A stretch of 63,503 nucleotides of DNA from Guptibacillus spartinae (GTDB lineage Bacteria; Bacillota; Bacilli; Bacillales; Guptibacillaceae). The translations under genes were made by a program, and so were the position numbers. Position 1 is the first letter of the stretch; each line of letters opens with the position of its first letter. Positions 56,210 to 63,503 of this stretch are shown here, piece by piece. The DNA lies in the NCBI RefSeq assembly GCF_028610625.1, contig NZ_JAQQWU010000017.1, positions 1 to 63,503 on the forward strand, written 5' to 3'. The notes beneath the pieces were generated by a model. It ran no database searches, was not told where the DNA came from, and saw only the letters and a list, made by a program, of their open reading frames with translations.

Positions 56210-57424
56210 TTATACAGAAACTTTTTGAGCGTGAATGACTCGTTCTCCAACCGCTTTGATTAATTCTGGGGGCAGAGGATAATGAAGAGCGGCTGGATCC
56301 ATTTTAACAGCTGTAACAGTAGCATCGAGTGCTTCAGGGGAAATCGAATAATCCTTAAAATTTGCAGGGAGTCCAATGTCCTGCTGCATATCTTGAATTT
56401 TGGAGATAACTTCGTTCAACAAAGTCGATTTTTCCTTGCCTGTTGTTTCTAAATGAAGGGCTTCAGCAAGTTCCTTAATTTTTGGCAGATAAAGCTCTGG
56501 AAGAAAAGCCATCACGACCGGTAGAAAAACTGCATTGGCGAGACCGTGTGGAATACGGAATAGTGCGCCATAAGCATGAGCAAAATTGTGAACAGGTATG
56601 GCATTGAGTGCGAAGCTAAATGCGGTAATTCCCATCATGCTTGCCTGTAGCATTTCCATGCGCGCATGAAGGTTTTCTCCGTGTTTCACGGCAGTGGGAA
56701 GGTGCGTTTCAATAAGACGAATTGACTGAAGGGCATACGCATCGGTTAAGGCCGTAGCTGATGGCGATGCCAGTGCTTCAATCGCATGAGTTAAAGCATC
56801 GAATCCAGTAAATGCCGTGATTGTAGCTGGCAATCCGGTAGTCAATTCCGGGTCTAAGATAGCCATATCAGCATTAATGAATGGATGAATGATATTGGTC
56901 TTCATCTTTATTTCTTCGTTGTAAATGACGGCAATAGGCGATACTTCCGATCCAGTTCCTGCGGTCGTTGGGATGGAGATATGGGGAATGGGCATGTAGG
57001 TTGCTTCTGGCCATGATAAATAAAGAAGGCCGCCAGGGATTGCTTCCTTAATATCCGTTATTCCGTGATGAAGGGCATACTTAACTCCTTTAACGGTGTC
57101 CATTACGCTTCCACCTCCAACAGCGAGGAGTCCATCAGCACCGACTTCACGAACAAATTTAAGTGCTGCGTTCACGTCGTTACTGCCTGCGTCCTGATGG
57201 ATATCAAGGTAAACGCCTGCAAGTTCAGGGCCTGTCCCGTGCGGTGTTAGCTCAAAGATTTCTTTAATTTTCTCAACAATCCCTGCCTTCTCAAGACCAC
57301 GATCACTAAAGAGAACCACGCGCTTTGCTTCCAGCCCTTTAAAAAGATCGGGGACGAGTGCGCGAGTACCAGCGCCACTATGAATGGCGGTTCGAAGCAT
57401 AACCTGTGAATAGGTTAAAGACAT
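56210..57424 (-). CDS. Iron-containing alcohol dehydrogenase (group III)
   Basis: The 404-aa protein belongs to the metal-dependent dehydroquinate-synthase-like alcohol dehydrogenases. It has GGGSVMDTVKG near 102-112 for NAD(P), and metal ligands in the HAIEA and FAHAYGALFRIPHGLANA segments (about 215-295). It would oxidise an alcohol to an aldehyde or the reverse. It is the last gene of the leftward R2lox-ALDH-ADH operon, with gaps of 18 bp. The start is preceded by AAAGGAGG. Confidence 0.92.
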   Translation of the reverse strand: MSLTYSQVMLRTAIHSGAGTRALVPDLFKGLEAKRVVLFSDRGLEKAGIVEKIKEIFELTPHGTGPELAGVYLDIHQDAGSNDVNAALKFVREVGADGLLAVGGGSVMDTVKGVKYALHHGITDIKEAIPGGLLYLSWPEATYMPIPHISIPTTAGTGSEVSPIAVIYNEEIKMKTNIIHPFINADMAILDPELTTGLPATITAFTGFDALTHAIEALASPSATALTDAYALQSIRLIETHLPTAVKHGENLHARMEMLQASMMGITAFSFALNAIPVHNFAHAYGALFRIPHGLANAVFLPVVMAFLPELYLPKIKELAEALHLETTGKEKSTLLNEVISKIQDMQQDIGLPANFKDYSISPEALDATVTAVKMDPAALHYPLPPELIKAVGERVIHAQKVSV

Positions 57425-57442
57425 ACGTTTCGACCTCCTTTG

Positions 57443-58969
57443 TTAAGATTGATTTGAAAAAAGTAGACTGTACCAGGATCGCTGCTCAACTTCTGGAACC
57501 ATGGACGTATGAACATGCTTTACCTGAGTATACGCATCAAGGCAATGCTTGCCCATCTCTCGACCAATCCCACTTTGTTTGTATCCTCCAAATGGCGCAT
57601 CATTTCGAAGCATATGCCAGTCATTAATCCAAACAACACCCGCACGCAGTTTTCGAACGACTTGATAGGCTTTGTTGACATCACGCGTCCAAACACCAGC
57701 AGCAAGACCATAGATCGTATCATTTGCCATCCGGATCGCATCATCAATATCGCTATAGCGAATGACGGATAGGACAGGGCCGAAAATTTCTTCCCGCGCA
57801 ATGGTCATGTCGTTTGTCACATCAGCAAAAATCGTTGGAGCGATAAAATGGCCTTTCTCGCATCCTTTCACGTTTACTTCATGACCACCGCAAATGAGAC
57901 GGGCACCTTCCTGTTTTCCTTTCTCGATATACGATAGAATGGATTCTTTTTGTGTGGCGGAAACGACTGGTCCCATATCTGTTGCATGGTCAATCGGGTT
58001 CCCAAGCACAAGCTTTTCAGATAGCTCTTTTAGACCATCGATTACTTGATCATATAATGGATCTGGAACAAATAATCTCGTACCGCTTTCACATAGCTGT
58101 CCTGAATGAAGAAATACGCCGAACAGACTACCCGGCAGAGCAAGTGATAGATCAGCGTCTTCAAGAATGATAGAAGGTGATTTTCCGCCGAGCTCGAGCG
58201 TTGTGTTTTTTACTGTGCCAGAAGCAAGGCCCATAATATGACGCCCGACTTCTGTGGACCCGGTGAAGGCAATTTTATCAACTTGAGGGTGTGTCGCAAG
58301 AGGTTCACCTACATCTTTTCCGCTACCTGTCACCACATTGATGACGCCCTTAGGCACAACTTCAGAAATAATTTCTGCAAGGCGAAGCGTTGTCAGCGGT
58401 GTGTAGCTTGCAGGCTTAATCACAATCGTATTTCCCATAGCGAGTGCGGGAGCAATTTTCCATGTAGCAATTAGCATTGGCATGTTCCATGGCGTAATGG
58501 CTGCACATACGCCGATTGGTTCACGCCAAATAAAGTTATGTGCAGGGCCTGGAAATGGGGGAGAAGGGAGCGTTTCTGAATAGGTGTAATCAAGTACGAA
58601 CTTGCCGAGCGTTTGGAAGAGATCGACCATTTGAATGATATCATTTGAGCCAAGGCGTCTGACTGTCCCCCCTGAAGAGAGCGCTTCTAAAGACACAAGC
58701 TCTTCAGCGTTCTCCATGATTTTCTGAGCGATAGCATACAGCATTTTCGATCGCTTTTTAGGAGGCATATCGCGCCAATCGTCCTTTTCAAAAGCTTCAG
58801 AAGCAGCTTTAACTGCTACGTCCACATCTTCTGCTGTACCACCAGTTACTTTTGCAATCACATCGCCTGTCGCAGGATTCATTACGTCAAATAGCTGCCC
58901 TCCTTTGGATGGAGACCATTCTCCATTGATAAAGAGGGGAAATGATTTGATTTCAACGTTAACGGACAT
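57443..58969 (-). CDS. Aldehyde dehydrogenase
   Basis: The 508-aa NAD(P)-dependent aldehyde dehydrogenase has the catalytic Glu in LELGGKSP (near 265) and the nucleophilic Cys in HSGQLCESGTR (near 300). The NAD-binding FTGSTEVG lies near 235. It resembles betaine aldehyde dehydrogenases and related broad enzymes. It follows R2lox by 18 bp and precedes the alcohol dehydrogenase. Confidence 0.93.
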   Translation of the reverse strand: MSVNVEIKSFPLFINGEWSPSKGGQLFDVMNPATGDVIAKVTGGTAEDVDVAVKAASEAFEKDDWRDMPPKKRSKMLYAIAQKIMENAEELVSLEALSSGGTVRRLGSNDIIQMVDLFQTLGKFVLDYTYSETLPSPPFPGPAHNFIWREPIGVCAAITPWNMPMLIATWKIAPALAMGNTIVIKPASYTPLTTLRLAEIISEVVPKGVINVVTGSGKDVGEPLATHPQVDKIAFTGSTEVGRHIMGLASGTVKNTTLELGGKSPSIILEDADLSLALPGSLFGVFLHSGQLCESGTRLFVPDPLYDQVIDGLKELSEKLVLGNPIDHATDMGPVVSATQKESILSYIEKGKQEGARLICGGHEVNVKGCEKGHFIAPTIFADVTNDMTIAREEIFGPVLSVIRYSDIDDAIRMANDTIYGLAAGVWTRDVNKAYQVVRKLRAGVVWINDWHMLRNDAPFGGYKQSGIGREMGKHCLDAYTQVKHVHTSMVPEVEQRSWYSLLFSNQS

Positions 58970-58987
58970 CTTTTTTCCTCCTTTACA

Positions 58988-59878
58988 TTAAAGAACTCCG
59001 ACATCTGATTCCGTGGTGCGATAAATCTCGTTTATGCTTTTTCCTTTTGCTCTCGCCAGAATTTCCATTCGAATGGAGAGTTGCTTCATCGAAAAAGCCA
59101 TTGTCGCATCAAGCGTATTTCCGAAGGCGCTATGCGTTCTTCCTCCGATTCCTTCCTGTGTTAACTGTGCTGCAAGTGGAGCGAGTTGATTCATCTTGTT
59201 CTGAACAAGGTCAAACAGTTGCGGATACTCAGCGATGAGGCGCTGTAACAAAAATGTTCCGTAACCGATATGACGCGATTCATCCCTCTTAAGTAACCCG
59301 ATTCCTTTCATTAGTCCTGGCATCACATTTGCTTTTTCAAGAGATTCATAGAAAGAGAAGTAACCTGTTTCGGCTAAAACCCCTTCGACGAACATGTTGT
59401 ACACTGTAGAGGCTTCCGCTAGTGCTTCAGGTGAGTGATCATGCTGAAGTTTCTCCAAGGCCTCAGGCAAGATGGAGTAAAAAATGTGATGATAGGTTTC
59501 CGAGTGAAAACGTGAGAGGTCGCCTGTTTGACCAATTTCGTTTAGAAAAATGCGAAAAAACTCTGTATGTTTGGCCTCTTCGTACAAAAATGTGGTTAAG
59601 TACATCTCTTCTTCCAATCTTCCTTCTTTGGCAATCACCATGATTAAAGGAAGAAGATCAAGCGTTACAGCTTCTTCCCCGGCTTGAAACTGAGAGACAA
59701 GTCTTAGTATTTCTTCCTGCTGCTCGCCGGTAAGAAATTGCCAGTCTTTCACATCTTGAGTGAAATCAATCTCAACTGGGTTCCAACTCCCTAATTTCTT
59801 CGCTTTTTGATAAAGACGAAAAGGTAGCAAATCTTTATTAAGCCCACGAGCACTCGTTGTAATCATTTCTTTTCGCAT
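58988..59878 (-). CDS. R2-like ligand-binding oxidase (R2lox)
   Basis: This protein belongs to the Mn/Fe R2lox family, ferritin-like oxidases related to ribonucleotide reductase R2. Metal ligands align as Glu68, Glu101, His104, Glu165, Glu200 and His203. Val71 and Tyr160 correspond to the Val-Tyr pair that forms the ether cross-link in known R2lox. The RNR radical tyrosine path is absent. The 296-aa size fits. It is first in an operon with aldehyde and alcohol dehydrogenases, which suggests oxidation of a hydrophobic substrate. The reaction is not known for the family. Confidence 0.93.
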   Translation of the reverse strand: MRKEMITTSARGLNKDLLPFRLYQKAKKLGSWNPVEIDFTQDVKDWQFLTGEQQEEILRLVSQFQAGEEAVTLDLLPLIMVIAKEGRLEEEMYLTTFLYEEAKHTEFFRIFLNEIGQTGDLSRFHSETYHHIFYSILPEALEKLQHDHSPEALAEASTVYNMFVEGVLAETGYFSFYESLEKANVMPGLMKGIGLLKRDESRHIGYGTFLLQRLIAEYPQLFDLVQNKMNQLAPLAAQLTQEGIGGRTHSAFGNTLDATMAFSMKQLSIRMEILARAKGKSINEIYRTTESDVGVL

Positions 59879-60009
59879 CTCATACCGCCCTTCCTTGCCA
59901 ATTCAATGAGCACCTTCTATAATAAAAGAGCAATCATAGAAAGCGCTTACATAAATAGTTTAACGAATGTTGTCCTAAGGTTAAATTCCTGAAAAGATAG
60001 GGGGGAATT

Positions 60010-60705
60010 ATGTCGATGCATGAGGAAGTGTGGATGCGCTCTTTTCACCGGATCATCTCGATAAATGATCCAATCCACCGTTGTGAAGTTATGATTCAGC
60101 AGTGCCTTGCTCATTTTCCATTCATGCGTGCAAGTATGTTCACATTTTCCTATTTTACAAGTATGGGAGAAGGGATTCTTCGTGTAGATCGTCACGGTGT
60201 CTTTTCAATGAACGCCATTCGTGAAGACGTGAGGCGCATTCCACCCATTCAACGTGCCTTACTTACCAATAAACCAGCCTTCTTGATGATGGATCAGCAT
60301 CATCAACTTTTCCCCGAGGAATACATCGAAGCCTATGATTTAACTTCTGTTTTAATTATCCCGCTAAGTATTGAACGCATCGCAATTGGATGCGTGCTTC
60401 TCGATGAAATAGAAGAAGGGGTAACGATTCATCAAGGTCTTATTGACGAGGTGATGATTTATTTTCAACAAGCACTCGCTTATTTACTACCTTCCACTCC
60501 TACTACACGAAGTCCCTTAAGTAAACGCGAAACAGAAGTCCTTCAGTATGCAGCTGACGGCTATAGCACAAAAGAAATGGCTGGTATGTTACAGATAAGT
60601 GATTTTACAGCGCGAGATTATATGAGCTCAGCCATTCGAAAGGTAAAAGCTAATCATCGTGCAGAAGCTGTTGCAAACGCGTTGAGGGAAAAGTGGATTC
60701 AATAG
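60010..60705 (+). CDS. GAF-LuxR family transcriptional regulator
   Basis: The 231-aa protein has a GAF-like N-terminal domain (about 15-150) and a LuxR/NarL-type helix-turn-helix at 168-226 (LSKRETEVLQYAADGYSTKEMA...). The GAF domain likely senses a small ligand. It is divergent from the R2lox operon and precedes the molybdopterin gene, so it probably controls one or both. The ATG follows GGGGGG. Confidence 0.85.
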   Translation: MSMHEEVWMRSFHRIISINDPIHRCEVMIQQCLAHFPFMRASMFTFSYFTSMGEGILRVDRHGVFSMNAIREDVRRIPPIQRALLTNKPAFLMMDQHHQLFPEEYIEAYDLTSVLIIPLSIERIAIGCVLLDEIEEGVTIHQGLIDEVMIYFQQALAYLLPSTPTTRSPLSKRETEVLQYAADGYSTKEMAGMLQISDFTARDYMSSAIRKVKANHRAEAVANALREKWIQ

Positions 60706-60758
60706 CTCATCTGCTCAACTTTTCTTTTCTTGAATAATGATGGAATTTTCAGTAAAAT

Positions 60759-60784
60759 TAAAATACTGACCAGTTGGTATTTTA
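60759..60784. promoter_or_regulatory. Candidate operator upstream of the molybdopterin oxidoreductase gene
   Basis: TAAAATAC (60759-60766) and GTATTTTA (60777-60784) are perfect 8-bp inverted repeats around TGACCAGTTG. The ACTGACCAGTTGGT core is like TetR-family operators. It lies 20 bp before the start codon; the binding protein is unknown. Confidence 0.5.
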
Positions 60785-60803
60785 AGTGGAGGAGGATTTT
60801 ATA

Positions 60804-63068
60804 ATGGATTCGGTTAAGAACGTTCACTACCGTACCTGTCCGCTTTGTGAAGCGACGTGTGGTTTAGAAATCCACACTGTTAATGGAGAAGTGACGCATA
60901 TTGAGGGAGATAAGCAGGATCCTTTTAGTAAAGGGTATTTGTGTCCAAAAGGATTTAGTTTAAAGGAACTTCATCACGACCCAGACAGAATCAGAGAACC
61001 AATGGTAAGGAAAGGTTCAGAATGGTTTACGGTGAGCTACGAAGAAGCTTTTAAGGAAGTGAGAAAAGGGCTTCGAGGAGTGATTGAAAAACACGGGCGG
61101 GACGCAGTTGGCGTCTATCTTGGAAACCCAAATGTGCATAATTTATCAGGTATGCTTTACTTGCCGATTTTTTTACGCGCACTTGGAAGCCGGAATCAAT
61201 ACTCCGCAAGTAGTGTTGATCAGATTCCAAAACAGCTAGCAGCAGAGTTCATGTACGGGAGTGACTTCAGCATTCCAATACCTGATATTGATCGGACACA
61301 CTATTTTCTCGTGATTGGTGCCAATCCACTCGTGTCAAATGGAAGCTTAATGACGGCCCCCAATATGCGAGGGAGGCTTAAATCATTGCAGGAGCGTGGA
61401 GGACGGCTAGTAGTTGTTGATCCAGTTCGTACTGCAACCGCTAAATTGGCGAACGAGCATCACTTTATTAAACCAGGTACAGATGGGTACTTTTTATTTA
61501 GCATCCTACACACTTTGTTTGATGAGGGTTTAACGAAGGCGTCACATCTTGCTGAACATGTAAATGGCCTATCAGAAGTAAAGGAATTGGCAAAAGATTT
61601 TCCTCCCGAAAAAATGGCGACCGTGTGCGGTCTTGATTCGGAAACGATTCGGAGCATTGCAAGAGATCTTTCTTCTGCCACTTGTGCTGCTGTTTATGGA
61701 CGAATGGGGACGTGTACACAGGCGTTTGGAACAGTTAACAGTTGGTTAATTGACGTGATCAATTGTGTAACAGGCAATTTAGATCGTGAAGGCGGGGTAA
61801 TGTTCACTACACCTGCAACCGGAGGGAAAACGTCTAAGAAAGGCTATCGATTTGATCGTTTTAGAAGCAGAGTTAGTGGAAGGCCAGAAGTATTAGGGGA
61901 GCTTCCGGTGAGTTGCCTGTCGGAAGAAATGGATACACCTGGAGAAGGACAAATCAAAGCGTTTGTCACAGTTGCAGGGAATCCTATTTTATCTACCCCA
62001 AATAGTAAGCGGTTGCAAAGTGCGCTAGAAGATCTTGATTTTATGGTAAGTGTAGACTGTTACTTAAATGAAACAACTAGGAAGGCCAATGTGATCTTAC
62101 CTGCACCAACACCGCTTGAACGCTCACACTATGACCTTTCCTTTTACCAGCTTTCGGTTCGAAATATATCTCACTATTCGCCCCCTGTTTTTGAAAAGAA
62201 AGAAGGTCAGCTAGATGAGTGGGAAATTCTTCTTAATCTTGCGGAGTTAGTCGGAGAGGAAGAGCCAGATCAAGATGGCGTGACCAAATTAGATAATGCG
62301 ACAATTCACTATCTTATCAAAAAAGACATTAAAAATGGTCGGTCACCCATTTATGGGCGCAATCCCAAGGAGATAGCAAAAGCGTTAGAAGGACAAACAG
62401 GTCCAGAGCGAATGCTTGATTATATGCTCCGTTCAGGACCTTACGGAGATCATTTCAAACAGCAAGAGGGATTGAGCTTGAAAAAGCTTAAAGAGAACCC
62501 ACATGGCATGGATTTGGGAGCGTTAAAACCAAGAATTCCAGAAGTCCTCCTTACGCATACAGGGAAGATCGAGCTTGCACCTAAATTTATTGTAGAAGAC
62601 GTAACAAGACTTAAGGAGGAGGCGAGCGGATCCGGCGGTATGCTCCTAATCGGTCGAAGAAATCTACGATCGAATAATTCGTGGATGCATAACTTACCTG
62701 TGCTAATGAAAGGAAAAGATCGGTGTACATTATGGCTTCATCCAACAGATGGAGAGAAGCTTAACATTCAAGATGGCGAACTGGCTGAGGTGCAATCAGA
62801 GGTAGGTCGTCTTGAGGTAATCGTGGAGTTAACAAACGACATTATGCCAGGAGTAGGTAGCATTCCTCATGGCTACGGACATGAGCTTAACGGTATGAAA
62901 ATGGGCGTGGCAAAAGAAAATAAAGGCGTCAATACAAATGTATTAAGTGATGAGAAAAAGCTAGATGCTGTTTCGGGGACTGCCGTATTAAATGGCATTC
63001 CAATTACAGTTAGCAAAACAAAGAGTGGGAGTGAGGAACATGGCGCTGTACGCACTGAATCTATTTAA
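60804..63068 (+). CDS. Molybdopterin-dependent oxidoreductase
   Basis: The 754-aa protein is a large soluble or peripheral member of the bis-MGD oxidoreductase family. An N-terminal [4Fe-4S] site has Cys12, Cys15, Cys19 and Cys47 (CPLCEATC ... CPKG). The family catalytic domains follow, with ANPLVSNGS near 172 and MGTCTQAFGTVNSWLIDVIN near 301. The C-terminal part (about 605-740) is the molybdopterin dinucleotide-binding fold. The substrate is unknown. I chose ATG 60804 behind GGAGGAGG. Confidence 0.88.
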   Translation: MDSVKNVHYRTCPLCEATCGLEIHTVNGEVTHIEGDKQDPFSKGYLCPKGFSLKELHHDPDRIREPMVRKGSEWFTVSYEEAFKEVRKGLRGVIEKHGRDAVGVYLGNPNVHNLSGMLYLPIFLRALGSRNQYSASSVDQIPKQLAAEFMYGSDFSIPIPDIDRTHYFLVIGANPLVSNGSLMTAPNMRGRLKSLQERGGRLVVVDPVRTATAKLANEHHFIKPGTDGYFLFSILHTLFDEGLTKASHLAEHVNGLSEVKELAKDFPPEKMATVCGLDSETIRSIARDLSSATCAAVYGRMGTCTQAFGTVNSWLIDVINCVTGNLDREGGVMFTTPATGGKTSKKGYRFDRFRSRVSGRPEVLGELPVSCLSEEMDTPGEGQIKAFVTVAGNPILSTPNSKRLQSALEDLDFMVSVDCYLNETTRKANVILPAPTPLERSHYDLSFYQLSVRNISHYSPPVFEKKEGQLDEWEILLNLAELVGEEEPDQDGVTKLDNATIHYLIKKDIKNGRSPIYGRNPKEIAKALEGQTGPERMLDYMLRSGPYGDHFKQQEGLSLKKLKENPHGMDLGALKPRIPEVLLTHTGKIELAPKFIVEDVTRLKEEASGSGGMLLIGRRNLRSNNSWMHNLPVLMKGKDRCTLWLHPTDGEKLNIQDGELAEVQSEVGRLEVIVELTNDIMPGVGSIPHGYGHELNGMKMGVAKENKGVNTNVLSDEKKLDAVSGTAVLNGIPITVSKTKSGSEEHGAVRTESI

Positions 63069-63357
63069 CGTAAAAGATGGTGAAGAATATGCTGAATATG
63101 CAAGGCGAGCAGAAGAACCACTGCACCAATATGGTGGTAAGGTTGTGGCCTATGGGAAGCTTCACTCATCTCCAGAAGGAAACATTGCGCCCAGGCAAGT
63201 GATGATGCTCGTTGAGTGGGAATCGAAAGAGGGAATTTATAACTACGTCAATGACCCTAACCTAGAAGATTTACACCCACATCGCGAGCTTGGGGTTGAT
63301 GATTTTGTTTGGCATTTGTTTGAAAAGCTAGAAGATCTGCGTCCTGTATTGAAATAA
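63040..63357 (+). CDS. DUF1330-like ferredoxin-fold protein
   Basis: The 105-aa protein looks like a dimeric alpha-beta barrel of the DUF1330/Dabb type (ALYALNLFNVKDGEEYAEYARRA, then a GGKVVAYG strand). Such proteins may bind or oxidise small aromatic or other ligands. I chose ATG 63040; this overlaps the molybdopterin gene by 29 bp. AGTGAGGAA precedes it. It is the last gene before the IS end. Confidence 0.75.
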   Translation: MALYALNLFNVKDGEEYAEYARRAEEPLHQYGGKVVAYGKLHSSPEGNIAPRQVMMLVEWESKEGIYNYVNDPNLEDLHPHRELGVDDFVWHLFEKLEDLRPVLK

Positions 63358-63381
63358 TAAAAGCCCTCGCAAACAATAATA

Positions 63382-63503
63382 TGTACCCTGTGTAAAGGAC
63401 AGTTTAAAAAAGACTAGGCAATATTAAGAAGATGATTCCTGTATTGAACAGGGGTCATCTTTTTTAAGTTCCACTGACATCTATAGAGATTGTAATACAT
63501 CAT
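63382..63503. mobile_element. Terminal fragment of an insertion sequence (right copy)
   Basis: This is the inverted copy of 1-122, starting TGTACCCTGTG at 63382 and running off the window end. The shared stretch extends to 127 bp because TATTA/TAATA flanks both copies. Just before it, AAAAGCCCTCGC (63359-63370) looks like the left half of a terminator, mirroring the half-terminator at the other end of the window. Confidence 0.6.

Noticed and set aside
58988-59878. Ribonucleotide reductase small subunit
   Set aside because: The Val-Tyr pair and ligand pattern fit R2lox, no large subunit is nearby, and the aldehyde dehydrogenase neighbour does not suit RNR.

Overview
The window is a 63.5-kb chromosomal segment of a spore-forming Bacillaceae bacterium. 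It starts just left of oriC, and the + strand reads away from the origin. The evidence is the conserved Bacillus gene order mnmE-mnmG-rsmG-noc-parA-parB, then ychF-rpsF-ssb-rpsR, yybS-gdpP-rplI-dnaC-purA, and walR-walK-walH-walI-walJ-htrA-like-rlmH. A spore gene (yyaC) and several TTG/GTG starts with strong GGAGG sites agree with this. I cannot name the species; the gene set resembles halotolerant or alkaliphilic Bacillaceae.

Layout. 1-122 and 63382-63503 are inverted copies of the end of one insertion sequence; the perfect match runs 127 bp, which looks like a contig bounded by repeat copies. 386-7098 is tRNA modification plus chromosome segregation (Noc, ParA, ParB), with parS-like sites and a Noc-binding-type site inside parA. 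7153-14524 is a mixed core region ending in rpsF-ssb-rpsR. 14674-15852 holds an HPr-like gene without phosphorylation sites and then an array of five long hairpins (15160-15836). 15853-22751 is yybS-gdpP-rplI-dnaC, purA with a PurR-type operator, and a PilZ gene. 22883-23443 is a tRNA cluster (Lys, fMet, Asp, Phe). 23723-33051 is a LysM/M23 peptidase, the WalRK operon with a parS site inside walK, and rlmH preceded by a DnaA-box cluster.

33295-63357 is more variable. It contains dus, mqo and a complete plasmid-type (type II) partition locus made of a direct/inverted repeat centromere candidate, a ParM-like actin and a ParR-like adaptor (37354-39390). It also has a GlcNAc uptake and catabolism locus (PTS, nagA-nagB-nagR) with paired NagR operators, envelope and hypothetical genes, an ABC exporter, an MFS exporter and an rRNA methyltransferase. 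The right end is an oxidoreductase cluster: iron-type alcohol dehydrogenase, aldehyde dehydrogenase and an R2-like ligand-binding oxidase on the - strand, divergent from a GAF-LuxR regulator and a molybdopterin oxidoreductase.

How the parts work together. The left third carries the origin-segregation machinery (ParABS, Noc) with its DNA sites, two DnaA-box groups and the essential WalRK cell-wall control operon. The most unusual features are the chromosomal ParMRC-like locus so close to oriC and ParABS, the hairpin array with compensatory base changes directly upstream of yybS-gdpP, the double-Asn HPr-like protein, and the R2lox/ADH/ALDH cluster, which could form a three-step oxidation route.
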